Source: a virus. Taken from it: DNA of 29,044 nt. The stretch is from the IMG/VR virus record IMGVR_UViG_3300023216_001562, positions 1 to 29,044 of that record; one strand, 5' to 3'. This document shows, in pieces, positions 16,718-24,394 of the stretch. The translations under genes and the position numbers were made by a program. Every line of letters begins with the position of its first letter. The stretch's first letter is position 1. The notes under the pieces were generated by a model, which did not search any database, had not been told where the DNA came from, and worked only from the letters and a program-made list of their open reading frames with translations.

Positions 16718-17027
16718 TAAAGAACAAGAAATGATGGAAATGTTTGAGAATAGTTTCATACAGATAACTACAGATTATTTAGATGCAAGTGCAAAGTTGG
16801 CTGAAGCCACTGCGTTGTGCGGAGATGATCCAATAAAGCAAGAAATGATTTCTTTTATTCACGATGATTTTGTAAAAATGTGTGCTCGCTCAGAAGGTAT
16901 TCGTATAATGACTGAGGGTGCTTATAGTGAAAACCGAGAATTTATTATGGTGGAAATGAAAGAAGTAACTAAGCTAAACATGATACTGACACAGCAAATA
17001 AGAGATAAGCTCAGTTCCTTGAAATAG
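16704..17027 (+). CDS. Helical hypothetical protein (107 aa)
   Basis: Starts at ATG 16704 (MVESSKEQEMMEMF), where GAGG at 16694-16697 gives a 6-base spacing; ATG 16698 would leave none, and the longer frame from 16644 only overlaps the cupin gene. The start is inside the last 14 bases of the cupin gene. The product is rich in Met, Glu and Lys and predicted to be all helical, with two Cys (in TALCGDD and KMCARS). No known motif. Perhaps a small partner or structural protein; function unknown. Confidence 0.6.
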   Translation: MVESSKEQEMMEMFENSFIQITTDYLDASAKLAEATALCGDDPIKQEMISFIHDDFVKMCARSEGIRIMTEGAYSENREFIMVEMKEVTKLNMILTQQIRDKLSSLK

Positions 17028-17031
17028 TTTT

Positions 17032-17934
17032 ATGCACTCCACAATAAGAGACATAAACTTCAATTATGAAAAAATTATTATTGGCTCTAATATTGATGCC
17101 CTTCTCTATTCTTTTTTAAACAATGTTCCTTTTGTTTATGTAAGCATCGATCCTCCTCACCGCTTTGATCATTTTAGTCCCGAGCAAGATTTATCATTCT
17201 TTGGGTTAGAAAACAAATCACACATTCTGGTGAGCCCAACTTCAACTAAAGTTGTTGGGAGCAACAAAGATATATTGTGGGAAAAACTATATTTTTATCT
17301 AACTCTAGCTGGGCTAAATCCCGTGGCGGACAAAGCTTCATCAATCAAGATAGGAGATAAAGAACTTAAAGTCTTCACTCACAAAGCTCGCATGGCAAAA
17401 ATAAACTTTGAGGAGTTAATTATCTTTACCGATGAAGGAGTTTCTGGTTTGCCAACACCCACACAACTTCCACAAAAGAAATATAAAGTTTATGATTGGT
17501 TTGATGTGCGAAGCGGAATGAAACACAAACACGATTATATACAAGATAACACAGAATTCGTTAGTGAAATACTTTTCTATCCCACCGATAGAGTTGACGG
17601 CAACCAAGTTTTTAAAGACGCTGTATCTATTTCTTATCTTACAGAAAAACAACTCAACTCTTTTGATTATTCCGATATCAATGCTCGATTCAAGACCCTC
17701 AAGATGATGAAGGGTGCTGGAATTCGCGGGGCAAGGAATGGCCGTGACATGCTAAACAAAAGTCGTTATAAATATTATGCGGTAAGGATAGAAAATTCCA
17801 TTCGAGAGATCCATTCCCTTGGTAAAACACTTTACGACTCAACAGATACATTAAAGTTTAATGTTGATTCGTTTGATGATATAATAAATAAAAATCCATT
17901 AGTAGAATCTTATGCCGCAAGAATATTCCAGTGA
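17032..17934 (+). CDS. Unknown protein with Rossmann-like N-terminus (300 aa)
   Basis: The N-terminal strand-loop-helix YEKIIIGSNIDALLYSFLNN followed by a strand (VPFVYVS) resembles the beta-alpha-beta of FAD/NAD-binding oxidoreductases and mutases, but the GxGxxG is reduced to G-S-N. The C-terminal half is alpha/beta with MMKGAGIRGARNGRDML and a basic segment. No transmembrane segment. The start ATG at 17032 follows the previous stop by 4 bases without a clear RBS. Its 3' end overlaps the nucleotidyltransferase-like gene by 23 bases, which suggests the two are translated together. I cannot name a family. Confidence 0.6.
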   Translation: MHSTIRDINFNYEKIIIGSNIDALLYSFLNNVPFVYVSIDPPHRFDHFSPEQDLSFFGLENKSHILVSPTSTKVVGSNKDILWEKLYFYLTLAGLNPVADKASSIKIGDKELKVFTHKARMAKINFEELIIFTDEGVSGLPTPTQLPQKKYKVYDWFDVRSGMKHKHDYIQDNTEFVSEILFYPTDRVDGNQVFKDAVSISYLTEKQLNSFDYSDINARFKTLKMMKGAGIRGARNGRDMLNKSRYKYYAVRIENSIREIHSLGKTLYDSTDTLKFNVDSFDDIINKNPLVESYAARIFQ

Positions 17935-18853
17935 AGAAAACATCGTTAACGTTAATTCGTTTCATCTTGCTGGTATTGTTCCTGTGTCCGGGCAGCGGTT
18001 GGATTATAATTTACCTTGGCACGATTGCCTTCAGCCCATAGCACAAAACTTTTTAGCAGTCGAACGAGCCGTGTTGGAGTGTGCCACCGCAGGATGCGAA
18101 ACAATTTGGATTGTCTGCGACTCTAAAATGCAACCATTAATAAAGCACAGACTAGGAGAGATGGTTGAAGATCCTGCTTGGATTGGGCGAAAGTTTGATA
18201 CCTTCCCCAGTGAAAGTAAAAAAGCAATTCCTATTTATTATGTCGAGATACACCCCAAAGATCAGAGGAAAAAAGAATCATTGGTGTGGAGTATTATCTA
18301 CGGCGCAAAAGTGGCTCACAAAACTTGCTATCAATTATCTAAATGGGTAACACCAGATAAATATTATGTAGCGTTTTCTTATGGAGTGTTCCCATCACAA
18401 CACATACGCAAATGGAGAGAAACAATATCCAGACCAGGAAACTTTTTACTAACCACACCAGAAGGTAATTCAGTGATCGATAATGAATACATCGGTTTTG
18501 CATTTGATGCAAGTGAGGTGACAAGATTTTCACAATTGTTTTGGAAAAAAGCCACAGGAGAATTTGATCCAAACTCTCCACTGAGAGATGGAAAATATCC
18601 CATCAACAAACTACCGTTCTCCGAAAGACACTCAGGAAGATATTTTGATCTCAAAGATATTTTTGAAGCCATTGATACTCAAAAGCCAACTACTTGGATT
18701 GAGATGGAATGGTATTATGACATAAGTACATGGGAAGGTTATTGCAAGTATATTGGCTCAGAACATCAAAAGTTAATGAATCGCCCCAAGTCAGATATGT
18801 TAAGATATAGAACTTGGAAGAAAATTGGTATAGATGATGAAGAAAACACTTGA
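17912..18853 (+). CDS. Nucleotidyltransferase-like (GT-A fold) protein
   Basis: 313 aa. HLAGIVPVSGQRLDYNL, then PIAQNFLAVERAVLECATAG and ETIWIVC follow the order of sugar-nucleotide transferases (AGGxGTRL, then K-P...P-I-x-x-K-P-L-I, then a-G-x-x-x-I-v-v-v). The usual catalytic Asp region after the second half ('vlvLxGD') is replaced by YYVAFSYGVF, and the glycine-rich loop is degenerate, so activity may be changed. The C-terminus has several Trp/Tyr-rich segments (WIEMEWYYDISTWEGY). It overlaps the preceding gene by 23 bases and lies after a cupin of the ManC type, so a sugar-nucleotide role is suggested but unproven. Confidence 0.5.
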   Translation: MPQEYSSEENIVNVNSFHLAGIVPVSGQRLDYNLPWHDCLQPIAQNFLAVERAVLECATAGCETIWIVCDSKMQPLIKHRLGEMVEDPAWIGRKFDTFPSESKKAIPIYYVEIHPKDQRKKESLVWSIIYGAKVAHKTCYQLSKWVTPDKYYVAFSYGVFPSQHIRKWRETISRPGNFLLTTPEGNSVIDNEYIGFAFDASEVTRFSQLFWKKATGEFDPNSPLRDGKYPINKLPFSERHSGRYFDLKDIFEAIDTQKPTTWIEMEWYYDISTWEGYCKYIGSEHQKLMNRPKSDMLRYRTWKKIGIDDEENT

Positions 18854-18878
18854 CAACCACTTAGAATTCAGATAACAT
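18850..18878 (+). promoter_or_regulatory. Consensus promoter for dnaE, leaderless layout
   Basis: TTGACA (18850-18855, perfect), 17-base spacer, TAACAT (18873-18878, 4 of 6), then 7 bases to ATG 18886. The expected start of transcription coincides with the A of the start codon. No Shine-Dalgarno sequence precedes the ATG (GATAACATACACAGT). The -35 box overlaps the stop region of the preceding gene. Confidence 0.65.
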
Positions 18879-18885
18879 ACACAGT

Positions 18886-21800
18886 ATGAAATCAGAGATT
18901 CCCTTTGTAGGTCTTCACGCTCACTCCACAGCCGGTTCGCCTTTCGACGCCATCGGCTATCCACAGCAACATATGGACTTTGCCTATGAAAATGGTATGG
19001 ATGCGCTAGCTCTCACTGACCACGGCAATTGTAATGGACTAGCCTATCAAGTTCTTCACGCCAAGTCAATGGAAAAAGAGGGCAAGAATTTTAAGCCCAT
19101 TTACGGGTGCGAGTCTTATTTCATCCCTTCCATTAAAGAATGGAAAGTTCTTAATGAAGAAACAAAAGCGGATAAGAAAAGAAAAAAAGAAAAAGCCAAT
19201 ATCGGATTCGCTGTAGAAAATGAAGTATCTTCTAAAAAAGTTAAAAATGCTATCAATCTACGTTCCCACTTGGTTCTTCTCGCCCAAAACCAAACGGGAT
19301 TAAATAATATATTCAAGTTAGTTTCCCAATCTTATAAGCCAGGAAACTTTTATCGCTATCCGCGTATTGATTTAGAAATGCTCCGTGACTTCGGCGAAGG
19401 CGTGATCGCATCTAGCGCGTGTTTGGGTGGCATTTATGCTACAGATTATTGGAAAAATAAAGACGAAGGTGATGAAAAGGTATTGGAGGCTATGCGTCTT
19501 ACAACCGAGAATATGTTGGGAGTTTTGGGGGATAGATGGCATGGTGAACTACAATGGTGGAATAGCCCACACCAGCATAACCTCAATCAATTCGTAATTC
19601 AGATTTCTAAAGAATATAACTTGCCCCTAATCTCTACTTGCGACAGTCACTTTTATAACCCAGAAGTGTGGAAAGATCGTGAACTCTATAAGAGACTCCA
19701 CCCAGGCTTGGCAGCGTTCCATGGCGATATGCCAGAATCATTAGAGCAGGTTCCTCACGAACTGTATCCTAAAAACGGAGATCAAATGTGGGAATCCTAT
19801 AAAAAGTATTCTTCACAGTCGGGTGAAAAATATGATGATGATCTGATTATGGAATCTATTGAGCGCACTTATGATATAGCTCACAACAGAATTGAAAAGT
19901 TTTATCCAGACAATACAGTCAGACTCCCTTCTTTTGTTATCCCTGATGGAATGGATGAGGATACTGCCCTAAGTGTGGCGGCTTCCAATGGACTCCAGTC
20001 GCAAACCAAACACAGTCAAGAATATCTTGATCGCCTCAAGCACGAACTAGAGGTCATCAAAGATCGTGGCTTTAGCAGATATTTTTTAACAATGAAAGCG
20101 ATTGCCGACAAAGCTACATCAACACAGTTAACGGGACCATCGCGAGGTTCAGCCGGTGGATCATTAGTTGCGTATGCTTTAGGCATAACGCAAGTAGATC
20201 CCATTAAGTATGGGCTACTTTTTTCTAGGTTCTTGAGAGCAGACGCAACAGATTATCCAGACATTGATTATGATGTGTCAGATCCGTTTGTGTTGAAGGA
20301 AATGTTAGTCAAGGAATGGGGTGAAGATAATGTAGTTCCGATCTCTAACTGGAACACGCTACAACTACGGTCACTTATAAAAGACATTTCCAAACTTTAT
20401 AAAGTTCCCTTTCAGGAAGTCAATAAGGTTACAAGCAAAATGGTTGGCGAGTCAATAGGACCAGCCAAAAGAGATCATGGTATAAAAACTGGTGTCTACG
20501 CTCCAACTTTTGATGAAGTGATGAAGTATAGCACGACGCTGCAACAATTCCTTAGAGATTATCCAGAAGTAGAAACTCATGTTCGTACTTTGGTTGGACA
20601 GGTTAGATCGTGCTCCCGTCATGCGGGAGGTCTTGTGGTCGGAGAGAACCTAAATCAATATATGCCATTGATCTATAGCGGTGGAGTAAGACAAACACCG
20701 TGGACCGAGGGACAAAACGTCAGGCATCTTGAGCCCATGGGTTTTATCAAGTTTGACATCCTTGGCTTGAGCACTCTTAGGATGATTGAGGATGCTATTG
20801 GAAAAGTCCTAGAGAGGCACAAAGGAGTTTCGAGTCCTAATTTCAGCGACATAAAAAACTTCTATGACGAAAACCTTCATCCTGATAAACTAGATTTTGA
20901 CAATCAGGATATTTATAAAAACATCTTCCATAAAGGTAAGTGGGCAGGAGTCTTTCAATTCACAGAACCAGGAGCGCAGGGCTTTTGTAAAAAAGCCAAG
21001 CCAACAAGTCTGGTTGATATCGCAGCAATCACCTCCATCTTTAGACCAGGACCATTAGGCGCAAAGGTCGATAGAGATTATGTAGAAGCAAAAGAAAATC
21101 CACAATACATAAAATATCTTCACCCAATCATACAAGAAGTGACAGAAGAAACTTATGGGTTTTTGATTTTCCAAGAGCAGATTGCTTTGCTTGCCCACCG
21201 ATTGGGAAAAGACATTTCCTTGGACGAGGGTAATCTTTTACGCAAACTATTGACAAAGAAAGGAACAGGAAAGGGTGCAGAGGAAAAGACTAAAATTCAT
21301 ACTAAGTTTGTGGCAGGGTGTTTAGAAAAGGAAATTAGTAAAAAACAAGCAGAAGATCTCTGGAACACTTTTGAGTATTTTAGTGGTTACGGCTTTAATA
21401 AGTCCCATGCTGTGGGTTATAGTATATTATCTTACCAGTGTGCTTGGCTTTTAAATTATTATCCATCGGAATGGTGTGCGGCGTTTTTGAATAAAGAGCC
21501 AGAGTCCAAAAAAGAGCGAGCCATCAATGTAGTAAAGAATTTGGGATACGATATCCAAGAAGTCGAAATAAACACTTCAGGAAGATCGTGGGATATTTCC
21601 ACAGATGGTCAACTGGTCCAGCCCCTTACCTCCATCAAAGGCCTTGGCGAGAAGGCTATGGATCAAATTTTACAGAACCGACCCTTTAAGAACGTAGAGG
21701 ATTTTCTATTCAATGAGAATGTAAGTTATTCTAAATTAAATAAAAAAGCTTTGGATGTGCTGGTGAGGTCCGGTGCTTGCGACTCTATTGCAGATGCTCG

Positions 21801-22278
21801 TTTTAAACACTGTAAGCATTTATGGCTTTCAACTGTGAGTGATCGACCGAAGAACAAAAAGAGACTTGAGGATAATATAGCCAAGTATTGTGGTGAGGCA
21901 GATTTTACAGAAGAAGAACGAATTGAGAATATTGTTTCTCTTACGGGGATCTTTCCATTTGAGTTGGTCATGGATAAAAAAGTCCGTGAACGTATCGAGC
22001 ACAACTGCGTTCCTCCCATCGCACAATTTGATAAAGACCTGGGGCTGTGTTGGCTTATTCCAAGAAGCGTAACCGTCAGGCAAACAAAGAATGGTCGCGA
22101 CTTTTGGATTATAAATGTGATTGACGATACGTGCCAAAGCACCGACATTAAGTGCTGGAATGTAAGAACTGAAGATAAGGTTCATCTGAACCGACCATAT
22201 ATAGCAAAACTAGATTATGATGAGCAGTGGGGTTTTTCGACTCGTTCTATTAAACATAATTTTATATTAGTGGGGTAA
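18886..22278 (+). CDS. dnaE: DNA polymerase III alpha subunit (DnaE)
   Basis: 1130 aa, near the bacterial length (E. coli 1160). N-terminal PHP domain with all nine metal ligands apparently kept: H11, H13, D21, H46, E76, H128, C (in SSACLGG), and D/H in TCDSHF. A Lys/Glu-rich insert lies at about 83-124. The palm has PSRGSAGGSLVAYALGITQ, PDIDYD (catalytic Asp pair) and KFDILGL (third Asp). The fingers/thumb part has GFLIFQEQIALLAHRLG and GFNKSHAVGYSILSYQ. The C-terminus has a helix-hairpin-helix (SIKGLGEKA) and an OB-like region. It is probably the replicative polymerase of this phage. No dnaQ-type proofreading gene is seen in the window. Own promoter directly upstream; start at ATG 18886. 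Confidence 0.95.
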   Translation: MKSEIPFVGLHAHSTAGSPFDAIGYPQQHMDFAYENGMDALALTDHGNCNGLAYQVLHAKSMEKEGKNFKPIYGCESYFIPSIKEWKVLNEETKADKKRKKEKANIGFAVENEVSSKKVKNAINLRSHLVLLAQNQTGLNNIFKLVSQSYKPGNFYRYPRIDLEMLRDFGEGVIASSACLGGIYATDYWKNKDEGDEKVLEAMRLTTENMLGVLGDRWHGELQWWNSPHQHNLNQFVIQISKEYNLPLISTCDSHFYNPEVWKDRELYKRLHPGLAAFHGDMPESLEQVPHELYPKNGDQMWESYKKYSSQSGEKYDDDLIMESIERTYDIAHNRIEKFYPDNTVRLPSFVIPDGMDEDTALSVAASNGLQSQTKHSQEYLDRLKHELEVIKDRGFSRYFLTMKAIADKATSTQLTGPSRGSAGGSLVAYALGITQVDPIKYGLLFSRFLRADATDYPDIDYDVSDPFVLKEMLVKEWGEDNVVPISNWNTLQLRSLIKDISKLYKVPFQEVNKVTSKMVGESIGPAKRDHGIKTGVYAPTFDEVMKYSTTLQQFLRDYPEVETHVRTLVGQVRSCSRHAGGLVVGENLNQYMPLIYSGGVRQTPWTEGQNVRHLEPMGFIKFDILGLSTLRMIEDAIGKVLERHKGVSSPNFSDIKNFYDENLHPDKLDFDNQDIYKNIFHKGKWAGVFQFTEPGAQGFCKKAKPTSLVDIAAITSIFRPGPLGAKVDRDYVEAKENPQYIKYLHPIIQEVTEETYGFLIFQEQIALLAHRLGKDISLDEGNLLRKLLTKKGTGKGAEEKTKIHTKFVAGCLEKEISKKQAEDLWNTFEYFSGYGFNKSHAVGYSILSYQCAWLLNYYPSEWCAAFLNKEPESKKERAINVVKNLGYDIQEVEINTSGRSWDISTDGQLVQPLTSIKGLGEKAMDQILQNRPFKNVEDFLFNENVSYSKLNKKALDVLVRSGACDSIADARFKHCKHLWLSTVSDRPKNKKRLEDNIAKYCGEADFTEEERIENIVSLTGIFPFELVMDKKVRERIEHNCVPPIAQFDKDLGLCWLIPRSVTVRQTKNGRDFWIINVIDDTCQSTDIKCWNVRTEDKVHLNRPYIAKLDYDEQWGFSTRSIKHNFILVG

Positions 22279-22282
22279 AAAA

Positions 22283-22513
22283 ATGAGTACACAAGATGAA
22301 AATACATTAGAAGTATATAAGCTAATTATTGGAGCCGACGAAGCCGAAGCGGAAGCCTCAGAAAGTATTTCAGAATATTTGCTTGAGCGCGGAGTATTTC
22401 ACGCGAATAAGTTGGGCCGCCAGCACAAAAAGGTTAAAGAATTCGACATAGTAAAAGATCCACTTTCAGGAGGGTGGATTTTAATTTTCATGTGCGAGAG
22501 GTGTTATTTTTAA
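22283..22513 (+). CDS. Small hypothetical protein (76 aa)
   Basis: Starts four bases after the dnaE stop, with GGGG 8 bases upstream. Begins MSTQDENTLEVYKLIIGADE; the first half is acidic and helical (AEAEASESISEYL), the second half has short strands ending in MCERCYF with a C-x-x-C. No recognised family. The stop TAA overlaps the next ATG (TAATG). Its place directly behind dnaE suggests co-expression with it. Confidence 0.55.
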   Translation: MSTQDENTLEVYKLIIGADEAEAEASESISEYLLERGVFHANKLGRQHKKVKEFDIVKDPLSGGWILIFMCERCYF

Positions 22514-22851
22514 TGAAGAGTGAATACGAGGTATTGATTGACGATTTGAATATTCCAGAAGACAATACAATCAAAATGAGTCATGTTTTGAAAAGAACAA
22601 TCCGGCGCACCATCAATAAGCGATTGATCAGTAATTTGGCGGAGACTCTCAAAGAAGAGGGTGTTGAAATTGATGTTCCCCCTGAGTGGGTAGAGGTTTT
22701 ACAGGATGACTCGACCCTACTTGGTGACTATGAGAAAATAGGATGGAAAATTATGTGGTATAACAGACATTCACTAGGACCAGGACGCGGAGAAATCGTT
22801 CGCTCTTGGTTGAGATTTAGAAGCGAGGCAAACGCCTCAAAGGAAAGATAA
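22513..22851 (+). CDS. Hypothetical protein (112 aa)
   Basis: Starts at the ATG that shares a base with the previous stop (TAATG), most likely by translational coupling; an in-frame ATG 39 bases earlier lies inside the preceding gene. MKSEYEVLIDDLNIP is followed by a basic helical stretch (KRTIRRTINKRLISNL) and a PPEWVEVLQDD segment, then WKIMWYNRHSLGPGRG. The mix of basic helix and Trp-rich beta suggests a nucleic-acid-associated protein, but I do not recognise it. AAGGAAAG near its end serves the dUTPase gene. Confidence 0.55.
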   Translation: MKSEYEVLIDDLNIPEDNTIKMSHVLKRTIRRTINKRLISNLAETLKEEGVEIDVPPEWVEVLQDDSTLLGDYEKIGWKIMWYNRHSLGPGRGEIVRSWLRFRSEANASKER

Positions 22852-23352
22852 ATGATTATTGAATATACAAGGTTGAGAAAGGACGTTCACCCACCAGAAA
22901 GAGCAAACCCAAGTGATGCGGGTTTGGATTTATATTTTAATCCTGAGCCCCAAGGATTGTTATCAAGTCCGAACCAGGACAGTGTGACGATTGAGCCAGG
23001 TAAATGTGCAGTCTTGCCCACGGGCTATAGGTTCGGCGTACCTCATGGCTATATGCTTGAAATTAAAAACCGTTCAGGAATTGCAGCAAAGCGTTCGTTG
23101 ATCGTGGGAGCATGTGTTGTTGATTCGGGATACGATGGTGAAGTGTTTGTAAACCTACACAATATTGGAACCGAGACACAAGTCATTGAGCCACAAACCA
23201 AGATTGCTCAAGCAGTAATGACCCCTGTGATTCATTTCCGTGCGCTCGAAACTGCAAGTGGAGATCTTTACGATTGGTATCCGATTACCATTTCTGATCG
23301 TGGTGATGGTGCATTGGGCTCTACGGATAAGAAAGAAGAAAAAAGTGTCTAG
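22852..23352 (+). CDS. dut: dUTP pyrophosphatase (trimeric dUTPase)
   Basis: Hydrolyses dUTP to dUMP, lowering uracil incorporation and feeding dTMP synthesis. All five dUTPase motifs occur in order: PSDAGLDL (20-27), NRSG (73-76), VDSGYDGEVFV (near 90-100), KIAQ (117-120) and RGDGALGST (150-158), the last a variant of RGxGGFGST. 166 aa, standard for the family, with a short insert around 34-43 (LLSSPNQDS). RBS AAGGAAAG is 7 bases upstream. It supports the RNR and polymerases encoded upstream. Confidence 0.93.
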   Translation: MIIEYTRLRKDVHPPERANPSDAGLDLYFNPEPQGLLSSPNQDSVTIEPGKCAVLPTGYRFGVPHGYMLEIKNRSGIAAKRSLIVGACVVDSGYDGEVFVNLHNIGTETQVIEPQTKIAQAVMTPVIHFRALETASGDLYDWYPITISDRGDGALGSTDKKEEKSV

Positions 23353-23617
23353 TCTAAAGAAGAAACTAAAACGGAAACAAGAGAAAGAAGCCAAGAAAGA
23401 TCTCCAAGAAAAGGTCGGGCTCTTTAATAAGTTGGGCGAAGAATGTTTAGTTTGTCAAAAGGACTTTGATAAAAAGAATAAAGAAATGGTAACGAGTTGG
23501 AGTGTGGTTGTTAAAGAGGATACAGTTCGACTTTACTGCCCCGAATGTTGGGACCGTGCAAATAATTTAATAAAGGAAATAAAAGATGGATATAAGAACA
23601 CAGAAAACGATGTTTAG
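23345..23617 (+). CDS. Zinc-ribbon-type small protein (90 aa)
   Basis: The most likely start is GTG 23345, overlapping the dUTPase stop; longer readings from 23240 run through the dUTPase gene. The first 25 residues are a Lys-rich helix (SLKKKLKRKQEKEAKKDLQE). Two Cys pairs follow, C-x-x-C in EECLVCQK and C-x-x-C in LYCPECWD, spaced like a treble-clef/zinc-ribbon, with KNKEMVTSWSVVV between. Likely zinc binding and nucleic-acid or protein contact; specific function unknown. The last 32 bases overlap the methyltransferase gene, whose RBS AAGGAAA lies inside this frame. Confidence 0.6.
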   Translation: MSSLKKKLKRKQEKEAKKDLQEKVGLFNKLGEECLVCQKDFDKKNKEMVTSWSVVVKEDTVRLYCPECWDRANNLIKEIKDGYKNTENDV

Positions 23618-24077
23618 TTCACAAAGTAGCGAGTGGGGAACACCACTAGATTTCTTTACTAAACTAAATAAAAAATTTAAGTTTACACTAGACCCTTGCT
23701 GCACTGCGACGACTGCCAAGTGTGAGAAGTATTATACCACGGAAGATGACGGTTTATCTAAGAGTTGGGAAGATGAAATTGTTTTTGTAAATCCTCCTTA
23801 TGGTGAAATAAGTAAGTGGGTTCAAAAATCTTATGAAGAATCTACCTATAACAATGCTACAGTTGTGCTGCTGATTCCATCGCGCACAGACACTCGGTAT
23901 TGGCACGATTATGTTATGAAGGCTAATGCTATTTTCTTTATCAAAGGAAGGCTAAAATTTGAGAATGGAAACAATAAACAAAATTCCGCCCCATTCCCTT
24001 CTGCGCTGGTCGTGTTCGATATGGGAAAATTCCGCTGGATCACAGCCCCTACCATCAAAACAATGGAAAGACAATGA
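23586..24077 (+). CDS. Phage-type DNA N6-adenine methyltransferase (Dam family)
   Basis: 163 aa, matching the small phage Dam family (Dam_methyltran). Landmarks: SEWGTPLDFFTKLNKKFKFTLDPCC near 15-39, the catalytic NPPYG at 69-73, then KWVQKSY, LLIPSRTDTRYWHDYV, and GRLKFENG. It should transfer a methyl group from S-adenosylmethionine to adenine in DNA; the target sequence cannot be read from this. No cognate restriction enzyme is seen, so protection from host restriction or marking of phage DNA is likely. RBS AAGGAAA with 9-base spacing supports ATG 23586; overlaps next gene by ATGA. Confidence 0.88.
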   Translation: MDIRTQKTMFSSQSSEWGTPLDFFTKLNKKFKFTLDPCCTATTAKCEKYYTTEDDGLSKSWEDEIVFVNPPYGEISKWVQKSYEESTYNNATVVLLIPSRTDTRYWHDYVMKANAIFFIKGRLKFENGNNKQNSAPFPSALVVFDMGKFRWITAPTIKTMERQ

Positions 24078-24394
24078 TCGAGAAGACCAAAAAGATAATC
24101 TTTACAATTCCAGCAAACGATAAAGCTAAGTTTAAGGTTCAACTTCAGTATGATAGCCTTACCCAAGCCAAATTTTTGCGTGGAATGATAGAAGGTTATA
24201 TTAATAGAGATGAAGACTTCATGAACTTTATAGCAAAAATGAAAGGAGATACCAAAGCTCAAAGTAAAGCACAATTAAAGAAGGTAGAAAAAAATTTAGT
24301 AGAGATGAAGCAAACTAAAGGTGCCTTCGCCCTAGAAGATGACGAAGTAGAAAACATTTTTGATATGTTGGAACAGGAGCACCCGGACTTATGA
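24074..24394 (+). CDS. Ribbon-helix-helix-like protein (106 aa)
   Basis: Begins with a strand KKIIFTIPANDKAKF followed by two helices (SLTQAKFLRGMIEGYI), the order of a ribbon-helix-helix DNA-binding domain, then a Lys-rich linker (about 55-80) and a conserved-looking acidic C-terminus (DDEVENIFDMLEQEHPDL). It may be a small transcription regulator. No contact residues are certain. It starts in the ATGA overlap with the methyltransferase gene and ends in an ATGATG overlap with the sigma-like gene, so the two putative DNA-binding proteins are made together. Confidence 0.5.
   Translation: MIEKTKKIIFTIPANDKAKFKVQLQYDSLTQAKFLRGMIEGYINRDEDFMNFIAKMKGDTKAQSKAQLKKVEKNLVEMKQTKGAFALEDDEVENIFDMLEQEHPDL

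Noticed and set aside
21726-22148. 140-aa minus-strand open frame opposite dnaE
   Set aside because: Lies wholly inside the C-terminal part of dnaE, whose plus-strand coding is certain; no start signal or recognisable motif.
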